Below, one piece after another: positions 53,244 through 64,000 of a DNA stretch of 64,000 nucleotides (the stretch's first letter is position 1; the number at the start of each line of letters is the position of its first letter). The notes under the pieces were generated by a model. That model worked only from the letters and a program-made list of their open reading frames with translations, did not search any database and was not told the DNA's origin. The stretch lies in the NCBI GenBank assembly GCA_036504075.1, contig DASXVX010000095.1, forward strand, positions 1-64,000, given 5' to 3'. The DNA is from DASXVX01 sp036504075 (lineage in GTDB: Bacteria > Bacillota > Sulfobacillia > Symbiobacteriales > Symbiobacteriaceae). Position numbers and translations under genes: made by a program.

Positions 53244-53356
53244 GAGCTACCTCGTCCCCCCAACGGCGGCAAGGGGCCGCCAGGCCCGGTGTATCCCCGG
53301 GCCGTCTTAGCTATCTTACACGTTCTGGATGAAACCGACAAGTCCGCTCCCAGTAG
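53244..53356. other. Short spacer with hairpin
   Basis: GGCCCGG/CCGGGCC hairpin at 53283-53303. No T-run on the minus strand. Nothing else seen. Confidence 0.5.
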
Positions 53357-53902
53357 TTACTGGCCGGCGGGCCTTATGGTGAACGGCCCTTTCACGATCA
53401 GGATGGCATCGGTTTTGGCCGAAAGGCCCCGCCCGTCGGATACGGGAATCACCAGCATATGGTTCTTGACCACCGCCGCGTCCGGCGCCAGATCCAAGCC
53501 GGCGGTGGCGTCCAGCACGCCGCCTTTCGGGCTGACAATGGCCGTGGCCTGCCCGGCCCGCAGCACGATTTCCGTACCGCTCTCGCCAATCAGCGCGGCG
53601 CCCTTGGGCAGTTGCACCACGCCAAAGGTAGCTGCGGCGCCCTTGTCGGCGCCGCCGGCCTGCAAGTCGACTTTCGCCTGCAACTGGTCGACTTTCGCCT
53701 GCAACTGGTCGGTCTTCGCCTGTAGTTGGTCGACCTTGGCCTGCCACGTCGTCATTTGCTGGTCCACGAAGCTTTTGCTGACCAACGGGTCAGCGTCTGA
53801 GCCGGGGTCAATCCCCGAGGCGGAAACGTGCCCGTAAAAGAAGCCCACGGCTACCAGACCCAAGCCGGCCAGTAGAGTGACGGCAACCTGCCTCAGGTTC
53901 AC
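53357..53902 (-). CDS. Membrane-anchored protein with heptad-repeat coiled coil
   Basis: 181 aa from a GTG at 53902 with GAGGAGG upstream. One N-terminal TM (VTLLAGLGLVAVGFFYGHVS), a coiled coil with near-identical heptads (QAKVDQL repeated four times, residues about 54-80), then a small beta-rich domain (AALIGESGTEIVLRAGQATA). The heptads are encoded by a near-perfect 21-bp repeat, so copy number may vary. Faces outward by the positive-inside rule. No named family. Confidence 0.7.
   Translation of the reverse strand: MNLRQVAVTLLAGLGLVAVGFFYGHVSASGIDPGSDADPLVSKSFVDQQMTTWQAKVDQLQAKTDQLQAKVDQLQAKVDLQAGGADKGAAATFGVVQLPKGAALIGESGTEIVLRAGQATAIVSPKGGVLDATAGLDLAPDAAVVKNHMLVIPVSDGRGLSAKTDAILIVKGPFTIRPAGQ
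53663..53746. repeat. 21-bp tandem repeat in the coiled-coil gene
   Basis: About four copies of a unit around caactggtcgactttcgcctg, each one heptad (QAKVDQL). First copies nearly identical, the last diverged. Confidence 0.8.
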
Positions 53903-53990
53903 AGGTAGTCCTCCTCACGAAATGTCTTCGCGTGAAAAGATTCGCCTTGCAATGCCGTAACCCTGTCGGTCATAGCGGAAACCGATCAGG

Positions 53991-54015
53991 TCGCGACTGA
54001 CGGAGTCAGTCGCGA
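53991..54015. repeat. Perfect 11-bp inverted repeat
   Basis: TCGCGACTGAC-gga-GTCAGTCGCGA, just beyond the prfB terminator. No T-run. Confidence 0.75.
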
Positions 54016-54021
54016 AAGAGA

Positions 54022-54047
54022 GACCGTGCCGGAGGTCCGGCACGGTC
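54022..54047 (-). terminator. Terminator of prfB
   Basis: GACCGTGCCGG/CCGGCACGGTC stem with four-base loop, followed on the minus strand by TCTCTTTC. Six bases beyond the stop codon. Confidence 0.75.
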
Positions 54048-54053
54048 GTGTGT

Positions 54054-55179
54054 TCAAGCCTTTTGCAGTTCGCCTTTGGCCTTCTTCTCGAGGTAACCGT
54101 AAATGAACGGGTCCAGTTCGCCGTCCATGACGGACTGCACGTTGCCAATTTCCACGCCGCTCCGGTGGTCTTTCACCATCTGGTACGGCTGGAAGACGTA
54201 ACTGCGAATCTGGCTGCCCCAGGCGATCTCCATCTGCGGGCCACGCACCTGGGCCATCTCCTTGTTCTGCTCTTCCAGCTTCAGTTCCACCAGCTTGGAG
54301 CGCAGCATGGTCATGGCCACGGCCCGGTTCTGGATCTGGGAGCGCTCCTGCTGGCAGGCCACGACGATGCCGGTCGGCAGGTGGGTCAGCCGGATGGCCG
54401 AGTCCGTTTTGTTAATGTGCTGGCCGCCGGCCCCGCTGGCGCGGTAGGTGTCGACGCGCAGGTCTTCGGGTCGGACCACGATATCGTCCTCGTCGAGGTC
54501 CTCGTTGATCTCCGGCATCACTTCCACGGCGGCGAACGACGTGTGACGGCGGCCGGCCGCATCGAACGGCGAAATGCGCACCAGCCGGTGGACGCCCATC
54601 TCCGGCCGCAGGAAGCCGTAGGAGTACGGCCCCCGAATCGCGAGCGTTACCGACTTGATGCCCGCCTCGTCGCCGGCCAGGTAGTCCAGCGCCTCAACCT
54701 TGTACTTGTGACGCTCGCCCCACCGGACGAACATGCGCTGGAGCATCTCCGCCCAGTCTTGTGACTCCGTGCCACCGGCCCCGGCGTGGATCGTCAGAAT
54801 GGCGTTAAAGGCGTCATATTTACCACTCAACAGGATTTGCAGCTCAAACTGGTGAACGTCTTTCTCCAGTTCGATGGATTCCCGGGTGGCCTCGTCCAAC
54901 AGTTCTGCATCGCCCGCCTCTTCGGCAAGGCTAATGGTCACGGAGACGTCGTCCAGCCGGCGCTTCAGCCCATTCAGCGTCTCGATGGGCGCCTTCAGAG
55001 CCGCGACCTCCTTCATGACTTTCTGGGCTGCCATCTGGTCGTTCCAGAAGTCAGGTGCGGCGATCTGGTGCTCTATGGACGCAATCTCCTCTAGCCTGCC
55101 TGCGACGTCAAAGAGACCTCCGCAGGTCTTCCAGCTTGGCCTCTAGCCGCTGGGCGCGCTGGTACAGTTCTTCGTACAT
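54054..55179 (-). CDS. prfB: Peptide chain release factor 2, with programmed +1 frameshift
   Basis: ATG at 55179 (GAGGGGG six bases upstream) starts 23 codons ending TCT CTT followed by in-frame TGA at 55110-55108. A +1 shift at CTT-TGA-C continues as LDVAGRLEEIASIEHQIAAP and the rest of RF2 (374 aa in total). The slippery CTTTGAC and an upstream internal GGAGG are the classical autoregulatory signals: low RF2 slows termination at TGA and favours the shift. The body has the GGQ motif (ASGAGGQHINKTDSAIR) and SPF-type anticodon region RISPFDAAGRRHTSFA. RF2 reads UAA and UGA. Confidence 0.97.
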
Positions 55180-55309
55180 GGCCATCCCCCTCATATCCGC
55201 GATATCCATTCATCCATTGTAGCACCCGCATCGTCCGTCGGCAACGCGTCTCAAACATCGGCGCTTTTGCATAGAGTGAAACGGCCAAATGGTTGGGAGG
55301 GAAGCCCCG

Positions 55310-56119
55310 GTGAACGTAGGCTTTATTGGCATGGGCAACATGGGACAGATGCTGGTCACCGCCCTGGCCCGGTCAGGGGTCGTGCAGCCCGGAACACTGT
55401 ACGCCAGCAACCGGAGCGGGGAGAAGCTGAAACGAATCGCCGCTGCCGTACCGGGCGTCCGGACTGTCACCAACGGCGAACTGGCCCAGCAGTGCCCGAC
55501 TGTCTTTCTTTGCGTCAAGCCCGGGGAGACCAAGGCGGTCCTGGACGAAGTCGCCCCATACATAACGCACGATCACCTGCTGGTGTCCATTACCAACACC
55601 ATCGAAATCGCGACCTTGGAGAAATCCGTACGCGCCCGCGTCGCCAAGGTGATCCCATCGCTGCTTCACGCGGTGGACGACGGCGTCTCGTTGCTGATGT
55701 TCGGGGAACGGTGTACCGACACAGACCGGGTGCTCCTGGAGCGGCTTATGGGCGCTGTGAGCCGGCCATGCGTCATCGCGGAGACGCAGGCGCGGGTCGC
55801 CTCGGACCTCACGTCGTGCGGCCCGGCGTTCCTGAGCTATGTCTTGCGGGCCATGGCCCAGGCCGCCTTGCACTACCAGCCCGACCTCCCCCCGGACACG
55901 GTCAACGCCATGATCCGGCGCACGGCCATGGCCACCTGCCGGATGATGGAGCAGACTAACCTCACGTTCGATGACGTGATCGCCCGGGTCTCCACCCCGG
56001 GCGGCATCACGGCGGACGGTATCAAGGTGCTGGATGAGCAGTTGGCCGGGGTCTGGGAACAGGTCATCGAGACGACCATGGTCAAAGAGGAAGCAAAGAA
56101 GGCGAAAGTAGAACTGTAA
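55310..56119 (+). CDS. comER: ComER/pyrroline-5-carboxylate reductase family protein
   Basis: 269 aa from the GTG at 55310 with GGGAGGG upstream. N-terminal NAD(P)-binding strand-loop GFIGMGNMGQML and the C-terminal ProC-like dimerisation region (TSCGPAFLSYVLRAMAQAAL, STPGGITADGIKVLDE). The Ser/Thr substrate residues of true ProC are partly altered, and the sequence resembles ComER of Bacillus, which influences sporulation entry and biofilm formation. The name ProC-like is a safe alternative. Divergent from prfB. Confidence 0.82.
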   Translation: MNVGFIGMGNMGQMLVTALARSGVVQPGTLYASNRSGEKLKRIAAAVPGVRTVTNGELAQQCPTVFLCVKPGETKAVLDEVAPYITHDHLLVSITNTIEIATLEKSVRARVAKVIPSLLHAVDDGVSLLMFGERCTDTDRVLLERLMGAVSRPCVIAETQARVASDLTSCGPAFLSYVLRAMAQAALHYQPDLPPDTVNAMIRRTAMATCRMMEQTNLTFDDVIARVSTPGGITADGIKVLDEQLAGVWEQVIETTMVKEEAKKAKVEL

Positions 56120-56256
56120 GACGGGAGGGGGACCGGCCCCCTCCCTTATCTCGTTCGCAAATCCTCCCCGCTGGGGGAGTACCTGCGGCCGCCGGTTCGC
56201 CCTATACTGGCGGTGGATACGCCAAACACCCAGGACGAAAAGGGGGGCCGGCCGCT

Positions 56257-57027
56257 GTGTATGCACCGAACGTAGGTCCATATCCGCCGAAGCGGAGGCG
56301 GTTTACCGCCGGAAAAGTGATTCTGGTCCTGTTGTTGCTGCTGATTTTGCTGGTGCTCGCGGCCCTCGCCGCGACGGGCGTGGTGCCCGGATTGTCAAAG
56401 GTGTTTGGCGCGGACAAGCCCCGGGACCTGGGCGTGCGGCCCACGCAGGCCGATGCCGGCGCGGTTGTCAAGCGGATGGGTTACAAGCTGGACAACCAGC
56501 CCACTGCCACCAAGCCCAGTGACTACCGGCAAGCCTACTCCGGCAAGGTGAACCTCGACCAGGACTTCAGCCAGGCAGAGATCTCCGCCCTGCTAACCTA
56601 CAACCATGTCTCCTGGTGGCTGCTCCAGGACGTGCAGGTGAAAATTCACCCAGACGGGGTGGTGGAGGCGTCCCTGCGACTCGACACCACGGGGATTAAC
56701 TGGACGCCCGACGGCGACGTGCCCACGGGCATTATGCGGTACCTCCCGGCGGTCATGCCGGACGAGTTGCCGCTGTACATGAAAGGCACCATGTTTGCCA
56801 CCGGACCCAAGACGGTGCGAATGGATTTTCAGGCCCTGCAAATCGGCCGGGTGCCGGTGCCCGCTTCCGTCCTGCAAGACAACGAAGGTCGGGCCAACAA
56901 GTATGTGAACGACCGGATCGCCGGTATTACGGGCCTGAACATTCAGGAGCTTTCGTTCAAGGACGGCAAGGTCCACTTCAAGGGCACGTACCCGCAGGAA
57001 TTCAAGCGCTTGCCGATCAAGCCGTGA
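56257..57027 (+). CDS. Membrane-anchored protein, unknown function
   Basis: 256 aa from a GTG at 56257 with AAAAGGGGGG upstream. Short basic N-tail, one TM (VILVLLLLLILLVLAALAAT), then an extracytoplasmic domain (SWWLLQDVQVKIHPDGVVEA) that looks like a beta barrel or LEA/SRPBCC-type fold. No enzyme motif. Its stop overlaps the start of the next gene (GTGA). Confidence 0.65.
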   Translation: MYAPNVGPYPPKRRRFTAGKVILVLLLLLILLVLAALAATGVVPGLSKVFGADKPRDLGVRPTQADAGAVVKRMGYKLDNQPTATKPSDYRQAYSGKVNLDQDFSQAEISALLTYNHVSWWLLQDVQVKIHPDGVVEASLRLDTTGINWTPDGDVPTGIMRYLPAVMPDELPLYMKGTMFATGPKTVRMDFQALQIGRVPVPASVLQDNEGRANKYVNDRIAGITGLNIQELSFKDGKVHFKGTYPQEFKRLPIKP

Positions 57028-57689
57028 ACGGGGTGACGCCCGAGCCGCGTCTGACCACGTTCGACAAGTTCGTGCTGGGGAACTTTGTGCTCTGGAGCGC
57101 TGTGATTCTGTTCGGCTACCGCTGGCGCCACCTGGAATTCTACATGTACGTGCTGCTGGTGCTGTTGCAGGCGGCGGGCATGTTAGCGGCGTGGGCCGTC
57201 GCGCGCCGTTTCCGGTTACCGGTCTGGGCGCTGGCGGGGCTGCAGGTGGCGATTCTTCTCCACCTGGCCGGCGGTTCCATTTTTGTGCACGGGGTCCGGC
57301 TGTATGACTGCAATCTGGTGAACGGCATCGCCCTGCCCACCTGGTTCAGTCAGCTTTTCCGGTACGACAAGCTAGTCCACGGATACTTTGCGGCCTATGG
57401 CGTGGCCTCGTTGCGACACGTGTGGCCTGAGATGAATTCGGGCAGCAGGCCGGGACCGTTCACCCTGTTAATCGTGGGACTCATGGTAATGGGCATCTGC
57501 AGCATCGTCGAAATCCTGGAGTACGTGGGCACGAAGCTGGTCAGCCTGCCGGACGTCGGCGGGTACGACAACAACCTGCAGGACCTGTTGGCCAACCTGG
57601 TCGGTGTCCTGGGGGCCGGCACCGCCATTGGACTCCGGGAGCGCCTGCGGGCCAGGGGGTGGAGCCATGGACACCGCCGTACGGCCTGA
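57024..57689 (+). CDS. Integral membrane protein, DUF2238/YjdF-like
   Basis: 221 aa, GTG at 57024 overlapping the previous stop. Five to six TM helices. The motif FRYDKLVHGYFAAYG, then EILEYVG and GGYDNNLQDLLANLVG, matches the DUF2238 (YjdF) family, which has conserved His/Glu/Asp in the membrane. Function unknown. Confidence 0.75.
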   Translation: MNGVTPEPRLTTFDKFVLGNFVLWSAVILFGYRWRHLEFYMYVLLVLLQAAGMLAAWAVARRFRLPVWALAGLQVAILLHLAGGSIFVHGVRLYDCNLVNGIALPTWFSQLFRYDKLVHGYFAAYGVASLRHVWPEMNSGSRPGPFTLLIVGLMVMGICSIVEILEYVGTKLVSLPDVGGYDNNLQDLLANLVGVLGAGTAIGLRERLRARGWSHGHRRTA

Positions 57690-58608
57690 TGCCCGCCGGT
57701 CGCCACCGTGGGTCCGCCGGTGGGTCCGGTTCAGTGTGGCCGCTCTGGCTTCAGCTTTGGCAGCGTCGCTGCTCTTTCCGCCGGTCTGTGCCATTTTCAT
57801 GGCCTACCCGCCGGCTCATCTCCTGGTAAAGACCCCCCGGCTGCCATACGAAAACGTCGCCTTCCCCAGCCTTACCGGCGGCGTCCAGCTGAAAGGCTGG
57901 TACATACCGGCGGCCGGCGGCAGCGACCGGACGGTCATTCTCGCCCACGGGTTCCTGAACGACCGGCTGATTCACGGGCGGGGGTTGCCGTTGGCCGAGG
58001 CCCTGGAGCAGCGCGGCTTTAACGTGCTGCTGTTCGACCTGCGGGGACACGGCCAAAGCCCGGCCGTCCCGGTCACGTTCGGCGCCCGGGAGCAGGGAGA
58101 CGTGGCAGGGGCCGTGCAGTACGCGCGGGAGCGAGGCGCCGTGCATGTCGGCATGCTCGGGTTCAGCATCGGGGCCGTTTCGGCCATTCTGGCGGCGTCC
58201 GCCGACCCCGGTATCGATGCGGTGGTGGCGGACTCGGCGTTCGCCGACCTGCATGGATACCTGGAAACAGCGGTGCTGACCCGCAGCCACCTGGGCCGCA
58301 GCTACGTCGGCGCCAGGTACGCTGCCTACTCGCTCTCCTGGTACCGCCTGCTCACCGGCACCGACGAACGGGCCGTCCGCCCGGAAGCGGTAATTGCCCG
58401 GCTGGGTCCCCGGCCGGTGCTGCTGATTCACGGCGCGGCCGACCGGGTGATTCCGGTGGCCGAAAGCCGGAAGTTGCTTGCGGCAGCCCAAAACCCCCGT
58501 GCCGAACTGTGGGTGGTCCCGGGTGGGCGGCATACTCACAGCTATGAAGCGGACCCGGCCGCCTACACGGCCAAAGTGGCCGGCTTCCTGGACGAAAACG
58601 TGCGTTGA
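57667..58608 (+). CDS. Alpha/beta hydrolase with N-terminal membrane anchor
   Basis: 313 aa from the ATG at 57667, overlapping the 3' end of the membrane protein by 23 nt. One TM (FSVAALASALAASLLFPPVC), then an alpha/beta hydrolase: oxyanion strand VILAHGFLND, nucleophile elbow GFSIGA (Ser), Asp in GAADRVIPV, His in GGRHTHSYE. Similar to the YqkD/FrsA-like esterases. The active site lies outside the membrane by topology. Substrate unknown. Confidence 0.88.
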   Translation: MDTAVRPDARRSPPWVRRWVRFSVAALASALAASLLFPPVCAIFMAYPPAHLLVKTPRLPYENVAFPSLTGGVQLKGWYIPAAGGSDRTVILAHGFLNDRLIHGRGLPLAEALEQRGFNVLLFDLRGHGQSPAVPVTFGAREQGDVAGAVQYARERGAVHVGMLGFSIGAVSAILAASADPGIDAVVADSAFADLHGYLETAVLTRSHLGRSYVGARYAAYSLSWYRLLTGTDERAVRPEAVIARLGPRPVLLIHGAADRVIPVAESRKLLAAAQNPRAELWVVPGGRHTHSYEADPAAYTAKVAGFLDENVR

Positions 58609-58642
58609 TGTCCGTCGCCCCTGAGGGGAAGGGGGAAATCGC

Positions 58643-59059
58643 ATGCTCAAGCGGTTCCTATTCGCCGTGGCCGGCCTGCTGCTGATGGCGTACGGACTGA
58701 AGGGCCCGGTGCTGGCCGTCGCCGGAGCCGACGCCCCGGGCACGGTCACGGGCATCAAGGCCGACCACAGCACCAACAAGAGCGGCGCTTTGACCCGGAA
58801 CTACGAAATCCGCTACCAGTTCGCCCCCGCCGGCAGCACCGTAACCGAAGGCGTAGCGTACCGCTCCAACGTTTATGACATCACCACTTTGCCCGATACC
58901 GGCAGCACCGTCGCCGTGAGGTACCTGCAGACCCTGCCGTTCATCAATCTGCCCAGCCGGGACACCCAGCCCGACATTGTCGCCTTTGGCGCCACCGGAT
59001 TCGGGCTGGTCCTGGCGGTGGTGGGCGCCCTGGGCATTGGCCTGCAGCGCGGGCCCTGA
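58643..59059 (+). CDS. DUF3592 domain protein
   Basis: 138 aa; ATG at 58643 with GAGGGGAAGGGGG upstream. TM helix at each end and between them the DUF3592 beta domain (PGTVTGIKADHSTNKSGALT, then YLQTLPFINLPSRDTQ). Function unknown. Last gene of the plus-strand run starting at 56257. Confidence 0.8.
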   Translation: MLKRFLFAVAGLLLMAYGLKGPVLAVAGADAPGTVTGIKADHSTNKSGALTRNYEIRYQFAPAGSTVTEGVAYRSNVYDITTLPDTGSTVAVRYLQTLPFINLPSRDTQPDIVAFGATGFGLVLAVVGALGIGLQRGP

Positions 59060-59088
59060 CCCTGACCGCGCCTGTCAGAGGGTAGAAA

Positions 59089-59118
59089 AACCCCGGGACC
59101 TTGCCAGGTCCCGGGGTT
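59089..59118. terminator. Bidirectional terminator between DUF3592 gene and secA
   Basis: AACCCCGGGACCT/AGGTCCCGGGGTT with TGCC loop; T-run on the minus strand (TTTTTC) and TTTG on the plus strand. Serves the convergent ends at 59059 (+) and 59125 (-). Confidence 0.9.
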
Positions 59119-59124
59119 TGCGGT

Positions 59125-61827
<2,703 letters not shown>

Positions 61828-61958
61828 GGTCACACCTTCTTCTCTAAAAACTGCCGGCAGTGCCGGTTCCATAGAAAAACCCAGGCCGTATTCGTTCTCT
61901 CGAGATAAGATGCGTAGCGGCCGGATTTAGGTTCGCAATCAAAGGCCGTATCCGCGTT

Positions 61959-61987
61959 ATTTTAGCATAGTCCGTCCCTGCGGACAA
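61959..61987 (-). promoter_or_regulatory. Sigma-A promoter of secA
   Basis: TTGTCC (61987-61982), 17 bases, TAAAAT (61964-61959), the -10 also carrying the TGn extension (ATGCTAAAAT). About 130 nt upstream of the start, so the leader is fairly long. Confidence 0.7.
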
Positions 61988-62036
61988 CGCAGTGAGATGG
62001 ATTTGGCAGAACAGGCAGCATAATGTAAAGGGTACA

Positions 62037-63179
62037 TTAACTGGGACTAAAGCCCTTGGCCTGGCTGGTGTGCGGGCCGCCCCGCAAAGCGATCGCGCGG
62101 TCTGCGAGCACCCAGAGCCCGCCGGAGACGACCGAGTGCCCGCCCAGCACGACGGGAATTTTGCAGTCGAAGGCCGCGGCCGTGAACTCCCGCACAAAAG
62201 GATCTTCAATTTGATCCAGCTCGCCGAGATCGGAATGGAAGCGGTCCCAGTCGTGCACGTCGCGCCCCCGGTTGGCAAAAAGTACCCGGGTGTCGAAAAA
62301 GACCGTCGAGCAGATTTTCTCCAGCATCGCGAAAAACTGCCTGGGTCCCAGTTCCGCCACCAGGTCGGCCATGAACGAGACGACCTTCCCCTGTTCCTGC
62401 CGGCGGAGCGCTTTCATGCCCCGCTCCTCGGAGAAAACCCGGAGCCGCACGCGCAGGTAGCGGTTAAAGTGGTCCAGAATCGGCGTGCCCACCCGCCCGA
62501 TGACTGCCACTTCCGGCAGGTCCGTCGCCAGAATGTCCGCCGCCTCCAAAAGCCGGTTGTTGGGCCAGTTGAGCGCCTTGAGCGCCGCCCTCGTGCGCGG
62601 GCCGCCCTGGCCCGACAGGGCGAGAATCAGAAAGTCCGTGGGCGTGTCCAGATCAAAGTGAATACCGGCCGAGTTGGGAATGAGTATGCGCTCCATGCCT
62701 TGCTCCCGCAGCAGCCAACCGAGAAAGTTGTCACTGTCCGGCGGGTCGATGCGCTCTATGTAGTGCGCCGGGTTCCACGCCACGAGATCCACCGACTGCA
62801 GGTTGTTGACCACCACGCAGGGCGGGTGCTGCTCCATCGCCTCCAGCACCCACTGGATCTCCGCAGGAGATATCAGGGGCAAAGCCGCTCCGCTGCAGTA
62901 CAGGACGCCGTCGGCGCCGATCTTCCGCACCACATGCTGAAGTGAACGGCCATAGTGAAACGGCTCTTCGCCCCGCGTGTCGTAAATGCGGGCGCCGAGC
63001 CGCTCTGCTGCAGTGGCCAGGGCGGGGAAGTTCGTGGCCAGCACGACCTGGTCCAGCCCCGCGTGCAGGTATTTTTCCACAGAATCGAGCGTCATTGCAT
63101 GGCGGAGACCGGTGATCGTTTCGTGCATCTCGTTCTGGGGATAGGCGCCCCCCTCGAAGATGACCGCTGCTTTATGCAA
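62037..63179 (-). CDS. Nucleotidyltransferase-fold protein with C-terminal helical domain, unknown function
   Basis: 380 aa from a TTG at 63179 with AAGGAGG upstream. N-terminal half has the outline of a nucleotide-diphospho-sugar transferase (AVIFEGGAYPQNEMHETITG, DQVVLATNFPALATAAERLG, DGVLYCSGAALPLISPAEIQ), as in the IspD/MobA/CofC fold. The C-terminal half includes RVLFANRGRDVHDWDRFHSD and ends with a VVLGGHSVVSGGLW stretch. No named family I can place. Between secA and hpf; the position gives no functional clue. Confidence 0.6.
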   Translation of the reverse strand: MHKAAVIFEGGAYPQNEMHETITGLRHAMTLDSVEKYLHAGLDQVVLATNFPALATAAERLGARIYDTRGEEPFHYGRSLQHVVRKIGADGVLYCSGAALPLISPAEIQWVLEAMEQHPPCVVVNNLQSVDLVAWNPAHYIERIDPPDSDNFLGWLLREQGMERILIPNSAGIHFDLDTPTDFLILALSGQGGPRTRAALKALNWPNNRLLEAADILATDLPEVAVIGRVGTPILDHFNRYLRVRLRVFSEERGMKALRRQEQGKVVSFMADLVAELGPRQFFAMLEKICSTVFFDTRVLFANRGRDVHDWDRFHSDLGELDQIEDPFVREFTAAAFDCKIPVVLGGHSVVSGGLWVLADRAIALRGGPHTSQAKGFSPS

Positions 63180-63262
63180 ACTGCGTAGCCTCCTTCCCAA
63201 ACGGCCCTAGTATTCCATTTCCGCCGGTCAATACCCTCTTAGACGATCTGCGACTGACCCGG

Positions 63263-63300
63263 TCAAAAAGAAAGTGTCCGTGGCGGAAGGCCACGGACAC
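63263..63300 (-). terminator. Terminator of hpf
   Basis: GTGTCCGTGGC/GCCACGGACAC stem, then TTTCTTTTTG on the minus strand, 17 bases beyond the hpf stop. Confidence 0.9.
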
Positions 63301-63317
63301 CTGCGATCACTTTGGTG

Positions 63318-63827
63318 TTAGTGCTCCGGCTCCAGGAGACCGTAGTCGCCATCTTTGCGGCGGTACAAAACGTTGATCTTGTCCGTTTCGGAGTTGGCGA
63401 ACACGAAGAAGTCGTGCGAGAGGAGGTTCATCTGCATGATGGCCTCGTCCAGGGAAAGCGGTTTGACCGGGAAGCGCTTGGTCTTGACGACCTTCTCGTG
63501 CTCCACTGCCTCCACGGCCTCGGAGATGCCGTTTTCCTTGCCCCGCTTATCGAAGCGGGACTTGTACTTCTTCACCTGCTTCTCCAGTTTGTCGGCAACC
63601 AGATCGATCGAGGCGTACATATCCCCCGTAGCTTCCTCGCCCCGGATGAGGAGACCGTTCAGTGCTGCTGTGACTTCTACAATGTGACGGCCCCGCTCTA
63701 CGTACATCAGAACCTGGGCATTCACGGGCTGGTCGATGAACTTCTCGATCTTGCTGACTTTCTTCTCGAGGTACTCACGAAGGGTATTCGTAACCTCAAT
63801 ATTCTTGCCGCGCACCGCCAGTTGCAT
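63318..63827 (-). CDS. hpf: Ribosome hibernation promoting factor, long form
   Basis: 169 aa from the ATG at 63827, fixed by GAAGGAG eight bases upstream. N-terminal HPF/YfiA domain (about 1-100; QLAVRGKNIEVTNTLREYLE, MYASIDLVADKLEKQVKKYK) and the C-terminal dimerisation domain of long HPF (VVKTKRFPVKPLSLDEAIMQ, HDFFVFANSETDKINVLYRR). It joins two 70S ribosomes into inactive 100S dimers in stationary phase. Monocistronic with a terminator. Confidence 0.97.
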   Translation of the reverse strand: MQLAVRGKNIEVTNTLREYLEKKVSKIEKFIDQPVNAQVLMYVERGRHIVEVTAALNGLLIRGEEATGDMYASIDLVADKLEKQVKKYKSRFDKRGKENGISEAVEAVEHEKVVKTKRFPVKPLSLDEAIMQMNLLSHDFFVFANSETDKINVLYRRKDGDYGLLEPEH

Positions 63828-64000
63828 AAGATGCACTCCTTCCTACGAAGAGGGCTTCCCCCGGCCCTCCCAAGGTACATGCTTAATTCACTCTCGGAGG
63901 ACAGATTCCCTGCAATCCCTTGGTTTGCCGGGCACCAGAAGTATACCCCTTACCAGCTAGTTTTAGTCACAAGCTGTGAGCATTAGCCATGTGGATAATG
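63828..64000. other. Upstream region of hpf to window end
   Basis: Minus-strand TATACT (63945-63940) may be a -10 box, without a good -35. No gene seen. Confidence 0.4.

Overview
The window is high-GC DNA from a spore-forming Gram-positive bacterium, most likely a Symbiobacterium-like member of the Firmicutes. This is inferred from housekeeping neighbourhoods typical of Firmicutes (secA-prfB, ftsE-ftsX-envC-like-ctpB-minJ-like, uvrB, comER, csaB, long-form hpf), strong GGAGG ribosome sites, frequent GTG/TTG starts and sporulation-type signals. No rRNA, tRNA or CRISPR array was recognised.

Left part (1-10.9 kb): a minus-strand operon of four mostly unknown proteins (an E-set-like protein, an M23 peptidase with an Ala-Pro stalk, a lipoprotein beta-propeller), then a decayed stretch (about 4.2-7.5 kb) with direct repeats, a large hairpin, and a 5'-truncated cytochrome c head to head with a doubly truncated BTAD/AAA regulator. 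A large minus-strand gene (about 981 aa, probable HTH + sensor-like + TPR) follows, with its own extended -10 promoter and a terminator.

11.1-15.6 kb: divergent from that large gene is a compact plus-strand cassette: radical SAM/SPASM enzyme, thymidylate-kinase-like enzyme, endonuclease/exonuclease/phosphatase-fold enzyme, a P-loop kinase cut short next to an IS701-type transposase remnant, and a protein ending in a nucleoside-deoxyribosyltransferase-like Rossmann domain. This is a candidate undescribed nucleotide-modifying or defence-type system.

15.8-25.4 kb: uvrB, a tandem GNAT protein, pcrB, an M28 peptidase and a peptide ABC transporter (two permeases and a binding lipoprotein).

25.5-37.1 kb holds the most striking structure. 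A 9,975-bp element lies between two copies of ATGGTGCA (26471 and 36446). It carries a giant secreted subtilase with 22 Ig-like repeats, a 55-aa basic protein and a large serine recombinase whose stop lies 17 nt from one core. It splits a cysteine-rich gene: the first 169 codons are at 36.45-36.96 kb and the last 57 codons, followed by the gene's own terminator, are at 26.3-26.48 kb. Joining the two at the core restores the frame and an alignment, cysteine for cysteine, to an intact paralogue next door (25.6-26.2 kb). Both paralogues have matching sigma-K-like promoter sequences (ACC-N16-CATAGC). This looks like a skin/sigK-type intervening element excised in the mother cell during sporulation.

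37-64 kb is mainly core cell-envelope and division functions: a MinJ-like PDZ protein, CtpB, an EnvC-like M23 protein, FtsX, FtsE, a phosphoesterase, then a wall-polymer cluster (TagA-like transferase, CsaB, MurJ, two glycosyltransferases, an O-antigen-ligase-like protein, DUF4330), prfB with its programmed +1 frameshift, comER, several small membrane proteins, secA, a nucleotidyltransferase-fold protein and hpf.
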